Source: Paraburkholderia sp. Tr-20389
GTDB lineage: Bacteria; Pseudomonadota; Gammaproteobacteria; Burkholderiales; Burkholderiaceae
Assembly (NCBI RefSeq): GCF_017104565.1
Contig: NZ_JAAGPD010000009.1
Coordinates: 186,001-250,000 of the forward strand
Direction of reading: 5' to 3'
Length of the DNA stretch: 64,000 bases
A program made the translations under genes and the position numbers. A model generated the notes under the pieces. That model was not told the DNA's origin, did no database searches, and worked only from the letters and a program-made list of their open reading frames with translations. Positions 54,118 through 63,594 of the stretch are shown piece by piece. The number at the start of each line of letters is the position of its first letter. Position 1 is the first letter of the stretch.

Positions 54118-57100
54118 ATGACGACGGATCCATCCGCGAATTCATCCGGGAACACGCCTGACGGTACGCCGCCGGACGGCGCGCCGCCGCGCGGTCCGGA
54201 CGGTCCGGACACGCCGCCGCCCGCCCGCAAGCCGCGGCGCCGGCTGTGGAAGGTGATCGCGTGGGCGATCTTCGCGCCGCTGATGATCGTCGCGCTCATC
54301 GGCGGCTTGCTGTACGGCGTCGTGGTGACCGAGCGCGGCACCGCGTACGCGTGGCAGACGGCCGTGAAGCTGCTGCACGGCCAGCTCGAAGGCAAGCTCG
54401 ACGGCGGCTCGATTGCAACGGGGCTGCACATGCGCGATGTGCGCTGGCGCAGCCTCGACGGCAGCGGCACGGACATCCGTGTCGACCGGATCGACGCGCG
54501 ATGGGCGCTCGACGACAAGCCGTGGCGCTTCGTCGTCGATTACCTGCACGTGGGCACGGTCGACGCGCGCATCGCGCCGTCCACGTCGAAGTCCGAGCCG
54601 ATGAGCCTGCCGAAGGATTTGCGGCTGCCGCTGCAACTGGCTGTGCGCGATCTGAGCGTCGAGAAGCTGGTGTTGCACGAAGGCGCGTCGACGAATGAAT
54701 ATTCCCGCCTGCTGTTCCACGGACGCAGCGACGGCCGTCATCACGAGGCTTCCGTCGATCGCCTCGATACGCCGTTCGGCGCGGTGACGGCCGCGGCGAA
54801 GCTCGACGGCATGCGGCCGTTTCCGCTGACGGGCGACGCAGGCTACTCCGGCAAGGTCAACAACGAAGCCGTGCAGGTGAGTGCGCACCTGTCGGGCTCG
54901 CTCGAAACGCTGATCGCCGAACTCGACGCGACGGGGATGAAGCTGACGGGCCACGCGCGCGTCGAGGCGACGCCGTTTGCGGACGTGCCGCTGCAGCGGG
55001 CAACGCTGACCTTCGATCACGTCAACCCGCAGGCCTTCGCGCCGGGCGCACCGCTGGCGGATCTCGCCGTGCGCGCGGAACTGCACCCGGTGCAGCGCGA
55101 TGCGTCAGGGCAGGGCATGACGGGTGCGCCCGACGCGGCGAGCATCGCCAGCGCCGTGATTGCCGCCAGTGCAGCGTCAGGGGCCAGCGCCGGGAGCCAG
55201 GCGAAATCCGCGCGTTCGGCCAGTTCTGCCGGCGCGACGAAAGCGGGCCGCGCGGCCAGCGGCCCGGTCCTCGCGAGCGCGGCCAGTCTGGCCAGCGCGC
55301 CCCTCGCTACGCCGACAGCCGACGCGGGTGCCGACCACCGCCCGCCGGGCTTTGCGGTGCAAGGTGAGGTGTCCATCGTGAACGCGAAGCCGGGCTCGAT
55401 CGACGAACATCTGCTGCCGCTGATCGACGCGCGCGCCGACGTTCAGCTCGATGCAAAGGCGCAGCGCATTTCGAATCTCAACGTGCGTCTCGTCAAGGAC
55501 GCGACGATCACGGGCGGCGGCGCGCTGATGGGCAAGCGCGGCCAGTTCGACCTGCAGGTCGCGAAGCTGGATCTGAACGCGCTGCAGTCGAGCGTGCGGC
55601 CGACCCAGTTCGGCGGTCCCGTGTCGATTCGCCTGAACGACGACGTACAAAGCGTGACGCTCGATCTGAACGATCCGAAGGCGGCGCTGCGTGCGCAGGG
55701 CAAGATCACGCTCGATCGCGCGCGCACGAGCTTCAACGACGTGCGCGTGAGCGCCGGTAAGGGACGCATCGACCTCAACGGTGCGATCAAGCGCGATGCC
55801 AGTTCGACGTACAACCTCAAGGCGACGCTGACGGATTTCGATCCCTTGTTGCTGACGACGCAAACGCCTTCGCGCTCGGCGGCGCCTGCCCACGCGGGTG
55901 CTGCAGGCGGAAAAGGCAAGCGTGCTACCAACGCAAGCGAACCGAAACCAGCGCCGAAACCCCCCGCGAAAACGTCAACGAAAGCGCCTGCGTCACGCAA
56001 GATCGAAGCACGCGTGAACGGCACGCTGACGGCGGCGGGCGTGCTTGCACCAACCTTCACGACCAAAGCCGAATTCCGTCTCGGCGAAAGCGTCTACGAC
56101 GGCCTGCCGATGACGGGCAGCGGCACCATCCAGCTGGCCGGCTCGCGCATCCTGCCGAGCCGCGCGAACCTGTCGGTGGCGGGCAATCAGGTCGATCTGC
56201 AGGGCAGCTTCGGCGCACGCGGCGATCGCCTGCGTTTTCACGTCGACGCGCCGGAACTGGAGCGGCTCGGCTTCGGCCTTGCCGGTCTGGTGGCGGCGCA
56301 GGGCGATGTGACGGGCACCTTCGAGCATCCGAACGTCGCGCTCGACTACAAGGCGGAGAATGTCGTCTTCGGCGCGAACACGATCGGTCACGCCGAAGGT
56401 CACGCCGAACTGCGCGACGGCGCCAACGGCGCGATGGTCTTCACGACGGACGCGCGCAACGTCAGCACGGCGGGCGTCGAGCTGAACACGCTCACTGCGC
56501 GCCTGAACGGCACGCGCGCGAAGCACACACTCGATGCCGCCGCGACGGGCACGCTGCAGGGCCGCCCGCTCGATCTGGCCGTCGCCGCGAACGGCAAGCT
56601 CACCGACGCGCGCGACGGCACCCACTGGGACGGCACGGTGACGCGCCTGTCGAACAAGGGCACGCCCGCGCTGAACATGGAGGCGCCGCTCACCGTCAGC
56701 GCGGGCGGCGGCCGCTTGACGCTCGGCCCGACGAGGCTCGCGCTCGAAGGCGCGGTGCTCGACCTGAAGTCGTTCGCGCTCGATCGCGGGCGCATCCGCT
56801 CGGCGGGCACGCTGACTGGGGTGTCGGTGGCGCGCATGCTCGAATTGCGTCAGGAATTCACGGGCGTGCCGTCGACGCTCAAGACCGACCTCATCTTCGA
56901 CGGCAACTGGGATTTCGCGCTCGGCGAGACGGCGACGGGCCATATCGAGCTGAAGCGGCGCGGCGGCGACATCACGATCGAAGTGGGGCGCGGCTTTGCG
57001 CCGCTCGGCATCACCGACGTCGCCGCACGCACGGACTTCAGCGGCGGCAATCAGCTGAACGTGACCGCGCATGCGCAGGCGAGCCGGATCGGTGTGATCG

Positions 57101-58473
57101 ATGTGTCGGCGCACACGACGCTCGTGCCGCGCGACGGCGTGCTGACCGTCAACGACGAAGGTCCGCTGACGGGCACGATCAACGCGAACGTGCCGTCGCT
57201 GAAGACGACGGGCGGCCTGTTCGGGCCGAGCTACCTGCTCGACGGCCATCTGGCGCTGAAGCTCGCGCTCGGCGGTACGGTCGCGAAGCCGAACCTGTCG
57301 GGATCGCTGGTCGGCGACGATATTTCCGCGACGCTCGTCGATCTCGGCGTGCAGCTGAAGGACGGCATCGTGCGGATTGCGTTGTCCGAGAATCTCGTCG
57401 ATTTCCAGCAGGTCGAGTTTCACGGCGCGACGGGCACGCTGCGCGCGACGGGCCGCGTGCGCCTCGACAACGCCGAGCCCGATCTGACGGCGAGCATCGT
57501 CGCCGACAAGCTCGAACTGTTCGCGTCGCCGGACCGGCAACTGACGATGTCGGGCAGCGCGAGCATCGCGAACGCGGGCACGCAGGGTGGCCTCGCGATC
57601 AACGGCAAGTTCGTCATCGATCACGCGCTCTTCGACATGCCCGACAAGTCCGAGCCGCGTCTGGGCGACGATGTCGTGGTCGTGCGTCCGGATGGATCGG
57701 TGGCGGGCGGCAAGCCGCAGGAAGTCGGCAACTCGAACAAGCCGGTCGGCCGGTTCGCGCCGCGCGCCAATATCGATATCGATCTTGGACAGAAATTCCG
57801 TTTCCGCGGACAGGGCGCGGATGTCGGCCTGCGCGGCACGATCACCGCGCTGAGCGCGCCCAACATGCCGCTGCGCGCCGTGGGCAACGTGCGCGTGACG
57901 GAAGGCTCGACCTATACGGCTTTTGGCCGCAAGCTCGGCATCGAAAATGGCTTCTTCACCTTCAACGGGCCGGTCGCGAATCCCGGCATCAATATTCTCG
58001 CGATGCGGCGCAACCAGCAGGTCGAAGCGGGCGTGCAGGTGACGGGCACGATCCAGTCGCCCGTCGCGAAGCTGGTGTCGGAACCGAGCGTGCCGGACAA
58101 CGAAAAGTTGTCCTGGCTGCTGTTCGGCCACGGCACCGACCAGGGCAACAACGTCGGTCAGCAAAGCACGATGACGACGGCGCTGGCGCTGCTTGGCAGC
58201 GCCAGCGGCAAGCGCATCGCGCAAGAGTTCGGACTCGACGAATTCTCGATCGGGCGCAGCGAAGTGGGTCTGACCGACCCACAGGTCGTGATGGTGTCGA
58301 AGGCGATCAGCGAGTGGCTCGTGATCGGCTACGAACAGGGATTGCAGTCGGCCAGCAACGCGATCAAGGCGACGGTGAACCTGACGCGCTACTGGTCGGT
58401 GGCCGTGTACGGCGGCACCTTCCAGGGGATGGATCTGCAATACACGCGGCGCTTCGACCGGTTGCGGTGGTGA
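54118..58473 (+). CDS. tamB: Translocation and assembly module protein TamB
   Basis: A 1451-residue AsmA-like protein spanning the periplasm. An N-terminal transmembrane anchor (LWKVIAWAIFAPLMIVALIG) lies around residues 40-68 after a proline-rich cytoplasmic tail, then a long beta-rich region, and the C-terminal DUF490 domain (TVNLTRYWSVAVYGGTFQGM, LQYTRRFDRLRW) contacts TamA. Two Ala/Ser- or Lys/Pro-rich insertions at residues about 332-410 and 581-628 interrupt the beta repeat. It is thought to move lipids or assemble outer-membrane proteins with TamA. Confidence 0.93.
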   Translation: MTTDPSANSSGNTPDGTPPDGAPPRGPDGPDTPPPARKPRRRLWKVIAWAIFAPLMIVALIGGLLYGVVVTERGTAYAWQTAVKLLHGQLEGKLDGGSIATGLHMRDVRWRSLDGSGTDIRVDRIDARWALDDKPWRFVVDYLHVGTVDARIAPSTSKSEPMSLPKDLRLPLQLAVRDLSVEKLVLHEGASTNEYSRLLFHGRSDGRHHEASVDRLDTPFGAVTAAAKLDGMRPFPLTGDAGYSGKVNNEAVQVSAHLSGSLETLIAELDATGMKLTGHARVEATPFADVPLQRATLTFDHVNPQAFAPGAPLADLAVRAELHPVQRDASGQGMTGAPDAASIASAVIAASAASGASAGSQAKSARSASSAGATKAGRAASGPVLASAASLASAPLATPTADAGADHRPPGFAVQGEVSIVNAKPGSIDEHLLPLIDARADVQLDAKAQRISNLNVRLVKDATITGGGALMGKRGQFDLQVAKLDLNALQSSVRPTQFGGPVSIRLNDDVQSVTLDLNDPKAALRAQGKITLDRARTSFNDVRVSAGKGRIDLNGAIKRDASSTYNLKATLTDFDPLLLTTQTPSRSAAPAHAGAAGGKGKRATNASEPKPAPKPPAKTSTKAPASRKIEARVNGTLTAAGVLAPTFTTKAEFRLGESVYDGLPMTGSGTIQLAGSRILPSRANLSVAGNQVDLQGSFGARGDRLRFHVDAPELERLGFGLAGLVAAQGDVTGTFEHPNVALDYKAENVVFGANTIGHAEGHAELRDGANGAMVFTTDARNVSTAGVELNTLTARLNGTRAKHTLDAAATGTLQGRPLDLAVAANGKLTDARDGTHWDGTVTRLSNKGTPALNMEAPLTVSAGGGRLTLGPTRLALEGAVLDLKSFALDRGRIRSAGTLTGVSVARMLELRQEFTGVPSTLKTDLIFDGNWDFALGETATGHIELKRRGGDITIEVGRGFAPLGITDVAARTDFSGGNQLNVTAHAQASRIGVIDVSAHTTLVPRDGVLTVNDEGPLTGTINANVPSLKTTGGLFGPSYLLDGHLALKLALGGTVAKPNLSGSLVGDDISATLVDLGVQLKDGIVRIALSENLVDFQQVEFHGATGTLRATGRVRLDNAEPDLTASIVADKLELFASPDRQLTMSGSASIANAGTQGGLAINGKFVIDHALFDMPDKSEPRLGDDVVVVRPDGSVAGGKPQEVGNSNKPVGRFAPRANIDIDLGQKFRFRGQGADVGLRGTITALSAPNMPLRAVGNVRVTEGSTYTAFGRKLGIENGFFTFNGPVANPGINILAMRRNQQVEAGVQVTGTIQSPVAKLVSEPSVPDNEKLSWLLFGHGTDQGNNVGQQSTMTTALALLGSASGKRIAQEFGLDEFSIGRSEVGLTDPQVVMVSKAISEWLVIGYEQGLQSASNAIKATVNLTRYWSVAVYGGTFQGMDLQYTRRFDRLRW

Positions 58474-58488
58474 CTTTCAAAACGACGT

Positions 58489-58523
58489 AAAAAAACCGGC
58501 GGGCGTCTCGCGCCTCGCCGGTT
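58489..58523 (-). terminator. Terminator of the GT41 gene, usable from both sides
   Basis: AACCGGCG (58494-58501) and CGCCGGTT (near 58516-58523) form a stem over a GC-rich loop; on the minus strand it is followed by TTTTTTT. It lies between the convergent tamB and HMW1C-like genes. Confidence 0.75.
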
Positions 58524-58546
58524 CGTCTGCTGACTGCAGAAACGCG

Positions 58547-60481
58547 TTACTTCGATTTCGCCCGCGATTTGCTGCTCTTCCTCGTATCGGACCGCGGCTT
58601 CGCGTGGTCTTGCGCCTGCGCGTTGACCAGCGCGAGCACATGCCGGCCGAACGCTTCAGGCCGGCCTTCGAAAATCCGCTCGACGGCCTTCTTCTCGATC
58701 ATCTGACGGCGCAAGGCTTCACGCTCATCGTGTTGGGTGGCGAGGCGCACGGCTGCGCGCACGTACTCGTCGATCGAATGCGCCGTCAGCCACGCGGGCA
58801 TGCCGGCGCGTTCGAACAGACCGCTGTCGATGTGCTCGAACACCTCGGGGCCGCACAGATTCACACCGGGCAAGCCGAGCGTGAATGCGTCGACGATTCC
58901 GTTCGTATTGCCGAACGGGAATGGGCTCACGAACATGTCCATGACGTTGATGACCTTCAGATACGTGCTGTAGCTCAATCCGCCGTACACCAGCACGTTG
59001 CTGCGCGGTAGCGCGGACTCCACCAGCTTGCGCACATAGGCGATGTCGAGGCCTTCGGACCACGACGTCATGAAGTGGAAGCACACGCGAACCCCGGCCG
59101 TTTCGATGATCTGCCGGCACGCGTCGAGGAAGCGCGGATTGAGCTTCATCGCGCTCGCGGTCACGGCGATGTTCAGATATGCGCCGCGCTCGGGAACGCT
59201 CGGGGTGATGTCGGTCAGCAGCTTGGACGGCACATACGGCTGGCCGTCCTTCGGCAGACGCATCAGCTTCTCGCTGAAGCACGCCGGGTCGCCGACGAAA
59301 TCTTCCTCGACGCTCACATAGTCGATGCACTCGGCGTGCATCGTCGCGGGATGGCCGAGCGCGGCGATCTGTAGCGGCGCAACGCGCACGTTCGTCATGA
59401 AGATGGTGTGCGGGAACATGCCGACGCTCGGCATGTAGAGCACGGCGGGCGGGTTCTCCCGCGCGAAGTTCTGGATCTGGCGAACGATCTCGCCGACATA
59501 CTCAGGATGCTCGAACGGAATAAAGCGGTCGAACACCTCGCGTCCCGCGGCGTCCACATGTTGCGCTTCACCGAACGCGACGACTTCGAAGCGCTCGCGT
59601 GCCGCGAGCATCGTGCGCGAATGCGTGCGGTAGATCGAATGGCCGCCGTTGAACCATTCGAGCACGACGATCATCAGCGGCTTGCGGGCAGCGCCGTTTT
59701 CACGCTTTCCGGCGTTGTCAGGCAGGACGGCGCGTCCGGCTTCGGCTTCGTGCGCGAGCAGGCCGAGTTCGCCCAGCTTTCTGCGTACGAGCTGGCTGAT
59801 GCCGCGCTTCATCGCGTGCCGGTTCGGCAGGTCCGAGTAGCTGCAATGCATGTAGGCGCCGCAGACGGCCGGGCCCGGCAAGTCGTCGAGATCCTGGATG
59901 GATTCGAGCGCATGCGGCAGCCACTCGATCAGACGTTCACGCTTCTCATGCGCAGCCGGTGAGATCACCACGGCGGAACTGACGACCGACATGCCGAGGC
60001 TCGTTGCCAGTACCGGCTCGCTTTTCGCGAGATCGGCGAGGTCGATGTCGTATTCGGATTCGACCGTGTACAGCACGATCTGTTTTCTGATCAACGCCTT
60101 TGCGGCTTCGGGATCGTCTGGTTGGGGCGAGTGCGCGAGCAACGCGTGCAGGATGTGATCCATGCTGCCGTACGACGATGCGACGAATAGCATGTTGAGC
60201 CAGTGGCGGCTCGAGAAAAGCTGATTGAACTGCAGGTCATTCAGTCGGAAGTGCGGATCGGCGAGGAGGGCGGTGATTGCGTCGGCGATGCGCTGCAGCG
60301 TCGAGGTGCCTTCTTCGCTTATCGGGCGAGTGGGATCGGCGAAGGCCAGGTCGACGCCCGGCAGCCGGCTGCGGTTCGAGATGAACGTATTGATCAGCAC
60401 GACCAGCGCTTCATGCGCTGCTTCGTAGTCGCGCGCGGCGACGAGGGTTTCGAACTGCTCCAGGGAAAATTCAGTGCTCAT
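58547..60481 (-). CDS. HMW1C-like (GT41) cytoplasmic glycosyltransferase
   Basis: A 644-residue protein resembling the HMW1C/NGT group of family GT41, cytoplasmic enzymes that N-glycosylate adhesins using UDP-sugars. An all-helical N-terminal domain (residues 1-250) is followed by a GT-B fold with ALGHPATMHAECIDYVSVEE (around residues 374-393) and the AMKLNPRFLDAC motif; its Lys446 is at the position expected for the UDP-binding lysine of the family. FPFGNTNGIVDAFTLGLPG is the donor-side loop. The C-terminal tail is Lys/Ser-rich. No adhesin or secretion gene is nearby, so its target is unknown. The ATG at 60481 fits the family start (MSTEFSLEQFETLV). Confidence 0.82.
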   Translation of the reverse strand: MSTEFSLEQFETLVAARDYEAAHEALVVLINTFISNRSRLPGVDLAFADPTRPISEEGTSTLQRIADAITALLADPHFRLNDLQFNQLFSSRHWLNMLFVASSYGSMDHILHALLAHSPQPDDPEAAKALIRKQIVLYTVESEYDIDLADLAKSEPVLATSLGMSVVSSAVVISPAAHEKRERLIEWLPHALESIQDLDDLPGPAVCGAYMHCSYSDLPNRHAMKRGISQLVRRKLGELGLLAHEAEAGRAVLPDNAGKRENGAARKPLMIVVLEWFNGGHSIYRTHSRTMLAARERFEVVAFGEAQHVDAAGREVFDRFIPFEHPEYVGEIVRQIQNFARENPPAVLYMPSVGMFPHTIFMTNVRVAPLQIAALGHPATMHAECIDYVSVEEDFVGDPACFSEKLMRLPKDGQPYVPSKLLTDITPSVPERGAYLNIAVTASAMKLNPRFLDACRQIIETAGVRVCFHFMTSWSEGLDIAYVRKLVESALPRSNVLVYGGLSYSTYLKVINVMDMFVSPFPFGNTNGIVDAFTLGLPGVNLCGPEVFEHIDSGLFERAGMPAWLTAHSIDEYVRAAVRLATQHDEREALRRQMIEKKAVERIFEGRPEAFGRHVLALVNAQAQDHAKPRSDTRKSSKSRAKSK

Positions 60482-60730
60482 GTCGGTAATCGAGTGAAGG
60501 CGGCCCGGGTCTGGTCGGGCGCGTCGTGTCAACATGGGGAAGCGGGCGAGACCTGGCGGCGTGTGGGAGCGCCGTCGATACATCCGCCGTGATGTCCGTG
60601 TCGTCAGCGAAGGGGCTCGCTGACGCGCGTGTCACAAACAGGTCTCAATTTTCAAAGAATTCGTGCCGAATGAATCTAGGAGCAGTCTTATTTTGAGAGA
60701 GGAGCGACTCGCCGGAGCGCGGTTCGAGAC
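60482..60730. other. Intergenic region between metG terminator and GT41 gene
   Basis: About 250 bp without a gene, presumably carrying the promoter of the glycosyltransferase gene. A perfect 8-bp hairpin occurs at 60603-60624 (GTCAGCGA-AGGGGC-TCGCTGAC). Nothing else was recognised. Confidence 0.5.
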
Positions 60731-60762
60731 GAAAAAAAAGCACGTCCGAAGACGTGCTTTCT
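60731..60762 (-). terminator. metG terminator
   Basis: AGCACGTC and GACGTGCT form a stem around a CGAA loop (60739-60758), followed on the minus strand by an eight-T run. It lies 38 bp past the metG stop. Confidence 0.88.
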
Positions 60763-60799
60763 GGTTGGCGACGAGTGCGCCGGTAGATCGATGCGAGCG

Positions 60800-62980
60800 T
60801 TACTTGACGCGCATGCCCGGCTTCGCGCCGCTGTCCGGTTCGAGCACGTAGATGCCCGGTTCGGCCTTCTCGTCAGCCGCCGATGCCGCGAGCACCATGC
60901 CTTCCGACAAGCCGAACTTCATCTTGCGCGGCGCGAGGTTCGCGACCATGACGGTCAGCTTGCCGACCAGTTGCTCCGGCTGATACGCCGACTTGATGCC
61001 GGAGAACACGTTGCGCGTCTTTTCTTCGCCGACGTCGAGCGTCAGTTGCAGCAGCTTGTCCGAGCCCTCGACCGCTTTGCAATCGACGATCTTCGCAATG
61101 CGCAGATCGATCTTCGCGAAGTCGTCGATCGAGATGATGCCGCTGTCGTCGGGCTTTGCCGCTGCATCGCCGTGGGTGGCGGCCGTCGCTTTCGCGTGCG
61201 CCTTGGCTTTGGCCTTGGCGTCGGCCGATTGTGCTTCGGCGGATGCGGCCGGTTGCAGCGAACCGCGGTTTGCGGCGAGCAATGCTTCGATCTGCTTCGG
61301 ATCGACGCGCGTCATCAGATGCTTGTACGCGTTGATCGCGTGCGTCGAGCTGAGCGGCGCATCGGCGTCCGTCCACTTGAGCGGCTCGATGCCGAGGAAC
61401 GCCTCGGCCGCTTCCGCGACCTTCGGCAGCACCGGCTTGAGCGCCAGCGACAGCAGACGGAACGCCTCCAGCGACACGCTGCACGTTTCGTGCAGCGCGA
61501 CTGCGTTGGCGGGATCTTTCGCCTGATCCCACGGCTTGGCCGTGTCGACGTATGCATTGACGGAATCCGCGAGTTCCATCGTCAGGCGTAGTGCGCGGCC
61601 GTAGTCGCGTGCCTCGTAGTGCGCGGCGATCTGCGGAATCGCATTGCGCAGCGAGGCGAGCAGCGGATGCTGCATCGCGCTGTCCTGCACGCGGCCGTCG
61701 AAGCGCTTGATCAGGAAACCCGCCGCGCGGCTCGCGATGTTCACGTACTTGCCGACGAGGTCGCTGTTCACACGCGCCTGGAAGTCCTCGAGGTTCAGGT
61801 CGATGTCTTCCATCGTGCTGTTCAGCTTGGCCGCGAAGTAGTAGCGCAGCCATTCGGGGTTCATGCCCGTTTCGATCACGCTGTTGGCCGTGATGAATGT
61901 GCCGCGCGACTTGGACATCTTCGCGCCGTCGACGGTCAGGAAGCCGTGCGCGAACACGTTGGTCGGCGTGCGATGACCCGAGAATTCGAGCATCGCCGGC
62001 CAGAACAGCGTGTGGAAGTACAGGATGTCCTTGCCGATGAAGTGGTACTGCTCGGTCGTTGCGCCTTGCTTCGTCCACGCGTCGAAATCGAGGCCGCGCT
62101 TTTCGGCGAGGTTGCGGAAGCTCGCGTAATAGCCGACGGGCGCATCCAGCCACACGTAGAAGTACTTGCCCGGCGCGCCCGGAATCTCGAAGCCGAAATA
62201 GGGCGCGTCGCGCGAGATGTCCCAGTCGGCAAGCTTCGCTTCGCCTGCGTCGCCGAGCCATTCGCGCATCTTGTTGGTCGCTTCCTGCTGCGCGAGACCG
62301 CCCACCCAGCCGCGCAGGAAATTCTCGCAGCGCGGGTCGGACAGCTTGAAGAAGTAGTGCGTCGACGTCTTCTTGATAGGCGTCGCGCCCGACACGACGG
62401 AGTACGGGTTGATCAGTTCAGTCGGCTGATAGGTCGAGCCGCACACTTCGCAGTTGTCGCCGTACTGGTCCTTCGCGTGGCACTTCGGACATTCGCCCTT
62501 GATGAAGCGGTCCGGCAGGAACATCTCCCTGACGGGGTCGTACGCCTGCTCGATGTCGCGTGCCTCGATCAGGCCGGCTGCCTGCAACGACGTGTAGATC
62601 GACTCGGAGAGCACGCGGTTCTCTTCGGAGTCGGTCGAGTAGTAGTTGTCGAACGAAATGCCGAAGTTGTCGAAGTCGCGCTTGTGTTCCTGCCACACGC
62701 GGTCGATCAGCTGCTTGGGCGTGATGCCTTCCTGCTCCGCCTTCAGCATGATCGGGGTGCCGTGCGTGTCGTCGGCGCCGACGTAGTAGACCTCGTGCCC
62801 GTGCATTCGCAGCGCGCGGACCCAGATGTCCGTCTGGATATATTCGACCAGATGGCCGATATGGATTTGCCCGTTCGCGTACGGCAGGGCAGACGTGACG
62901 AGGATCTGGCGGCGGGCCTTCGGCGCGCCGGCGGCGGTGAGGTCCGCGGATTGAACCGCGGTGGCGTCGGTTGCTGACAT
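60800..62980 (-). CDS. metG: Methionyl-tRNA synthetase
   Basis: A 726-residue class I synthetase. HIGH is at residues 40-43 ([12 protein letters not shown]), the zinc knuckle follows ([18 protein letters not shown]), and the KMSKS loop appears in [14 protein letters not shown]-terminal tRNA-binding (EMAP II-like) domain occupies about residues 620-726 ([20 protein letters not shown]). The ATG at 62980 was chosen over an opening at 63067. A low-complexity Ala/Lys linker precedes the C-terminal domain. Confidence 0.96.
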   Translation of the reverse strand: MSATDATAVQSADLTAAGAPKARRQILVTSALPYANGQIHIGHLVEYIQTDIWVRALRMHGHEVYYVGADDTHGTPIMLKAEQEGITPKQLIDRVWQEHKRDFDNFGISFDNYYSTDSEENRVLSESIYTSLQAAGLIEARDIEQAYDPVREMFLPDRFIKGECPKCHAKDQYGDNCEVCGSTYQPTELINPYSVVSGATPIKKTSTHYFFKLSDPRCENFLRGWVGGLAQQEATNKMREWLGDAGEAKLADWDISRDAPYFGFEIPGAPGKYFYVWLDAPVGYYASFRNLAEKRGLDFDAWTKQGATTEQYHFIGKDILYFHTLFWPAMLEFSGHRTPTNVFAHGFLTVDGAKMSKSRGTFITANSVIETGMNPEWLRYYFAAKLNSTMEDIDLNLEDFQARVNSDLVGKYVNIASRAAGFLIKRFDGRVQDSAMQHPLLASLRNAIPQIAAHYEARDYGRALRLTMELADSVNAYVDTAKPWDQAKDPANAVALHETCSVSLEAFRLLSLALKPVLPKVAEAAEAFLGIEPLKWTDADAPLSSTHAINAYKHLMTRVDPKQIEALLAANRGSLQPAASAEAQSADAKAKAKAHAKATAATHGDAAAKPDDSGIISIDDFAKIDLRIAKIVDCKAVEGSDKLLQLTLDVGEEKTRNVFSGIKSAYQPEQLVGKLTVMVANLAPRKMKFGLSEGMVLAASAADEKAEPGIYVLEPDSGAKPGMRVK

Positions 62981-63325
62981 GTGGGTTCTGTGGACTGGCG
63001 CAAGGTACGGGCGGCTGTCCGTCACGACGTTCGACGTCGGTGGACGGCGCTGTGCCCAGGACCGCACGGGCGGGGATGTCCGCTCATGCAGCTCGGGTTG
63101 TCGAACGCGGCGGCGCTGACTTTCGTCGCGGGAAACCGGCCCGAACCGCTGATTTTACCAGCGTGATTCATCGAAGGCAGCGCGTATGCGTTGTGCAAGC
63201 ACCCGTGTGCGTGTCACGCCGCATTCATATTGGCCACGCGGTGAAAGAGGAAGAGGGATGTGTTGCTGGAGGAATGCACGCTGAAGCGGTCGAAACGCGG
63301 TCACGCAGCAGGCAAAAACAGCAGG
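62981..63325. other. Intergenic region upstream of metG
   Basis: About 345 bp between the metG start and the terminator at 63326. No gene, riboswitch or tRNA was recognised; it presumably contains the metG promoter. The base composition around 63200-63320 is less GC-rich than in the genes. Confidence 0.5.
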
Positions 63326-63353
63326 CAAAAAAAACCGGGGCTATGGGCCCCGG
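63326..63353 (-). terminator. Intrinsic terminator downstream of the OmpA-family gene
   Basis: A 7-bp stem (CCGGGGC at 63335-63341, GCCCCGG at 63347-63353) is followed on the minus strand by TTTTTTTT. It lies about 240 bp past the OmpA-family stop codon, leaving a long 3' untranslated region or a separate small transcript in between. Confidence 0.8.
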
Positions 63354-63594
63354 AGCAACAACGACAAGAGGAGAATGGTGACGCGGCGGCATCGCCGCAC
63401 ACGTACCGTAAAGACAGACCATGGATTTTCACAAGAGTTCGAAAATTTTTTCGATTGCTTGTGAGACTTGCCGCACGGTGGATCGCGAGGCAGTCGGGGG
63501 CTTCCGGCTGAGCCGCCGTCTCGCGATCATGTCTGTCGAACGGTCTTCGCAGGCTTGCCGCGAAGACCCGTCCATCTCCCAAACGTTACTGCGG
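63354..63594. other. Long 3' region between OmpA-family stop and terminator
   Basis: 241 bp with no credible gene. On the minus strand it contains a C/U-rich stretch (CCATTCTCCTCTTGTCG) just before the terminator, a pattern seen in some 3'-UTR-derived small RNAs. A short AT palindrome-like stretch (CGAAAATTTTTTCG) lies at 63439-63452. Confidence 0.45.

Noticed and set aside
55993-58440. 815-residue minus-strand open frame over tamB
   Set aside because: Shadow of tamB in a GC-rich genome; Arg/His-rich and low-complexity.
63301-63582. 93-residue minus-strand frame in the OmpA 3' region
   Set aside because: Arg/Ala/Cys-rich, no ribosome-binding site, and it runs through the terminator hairpin.
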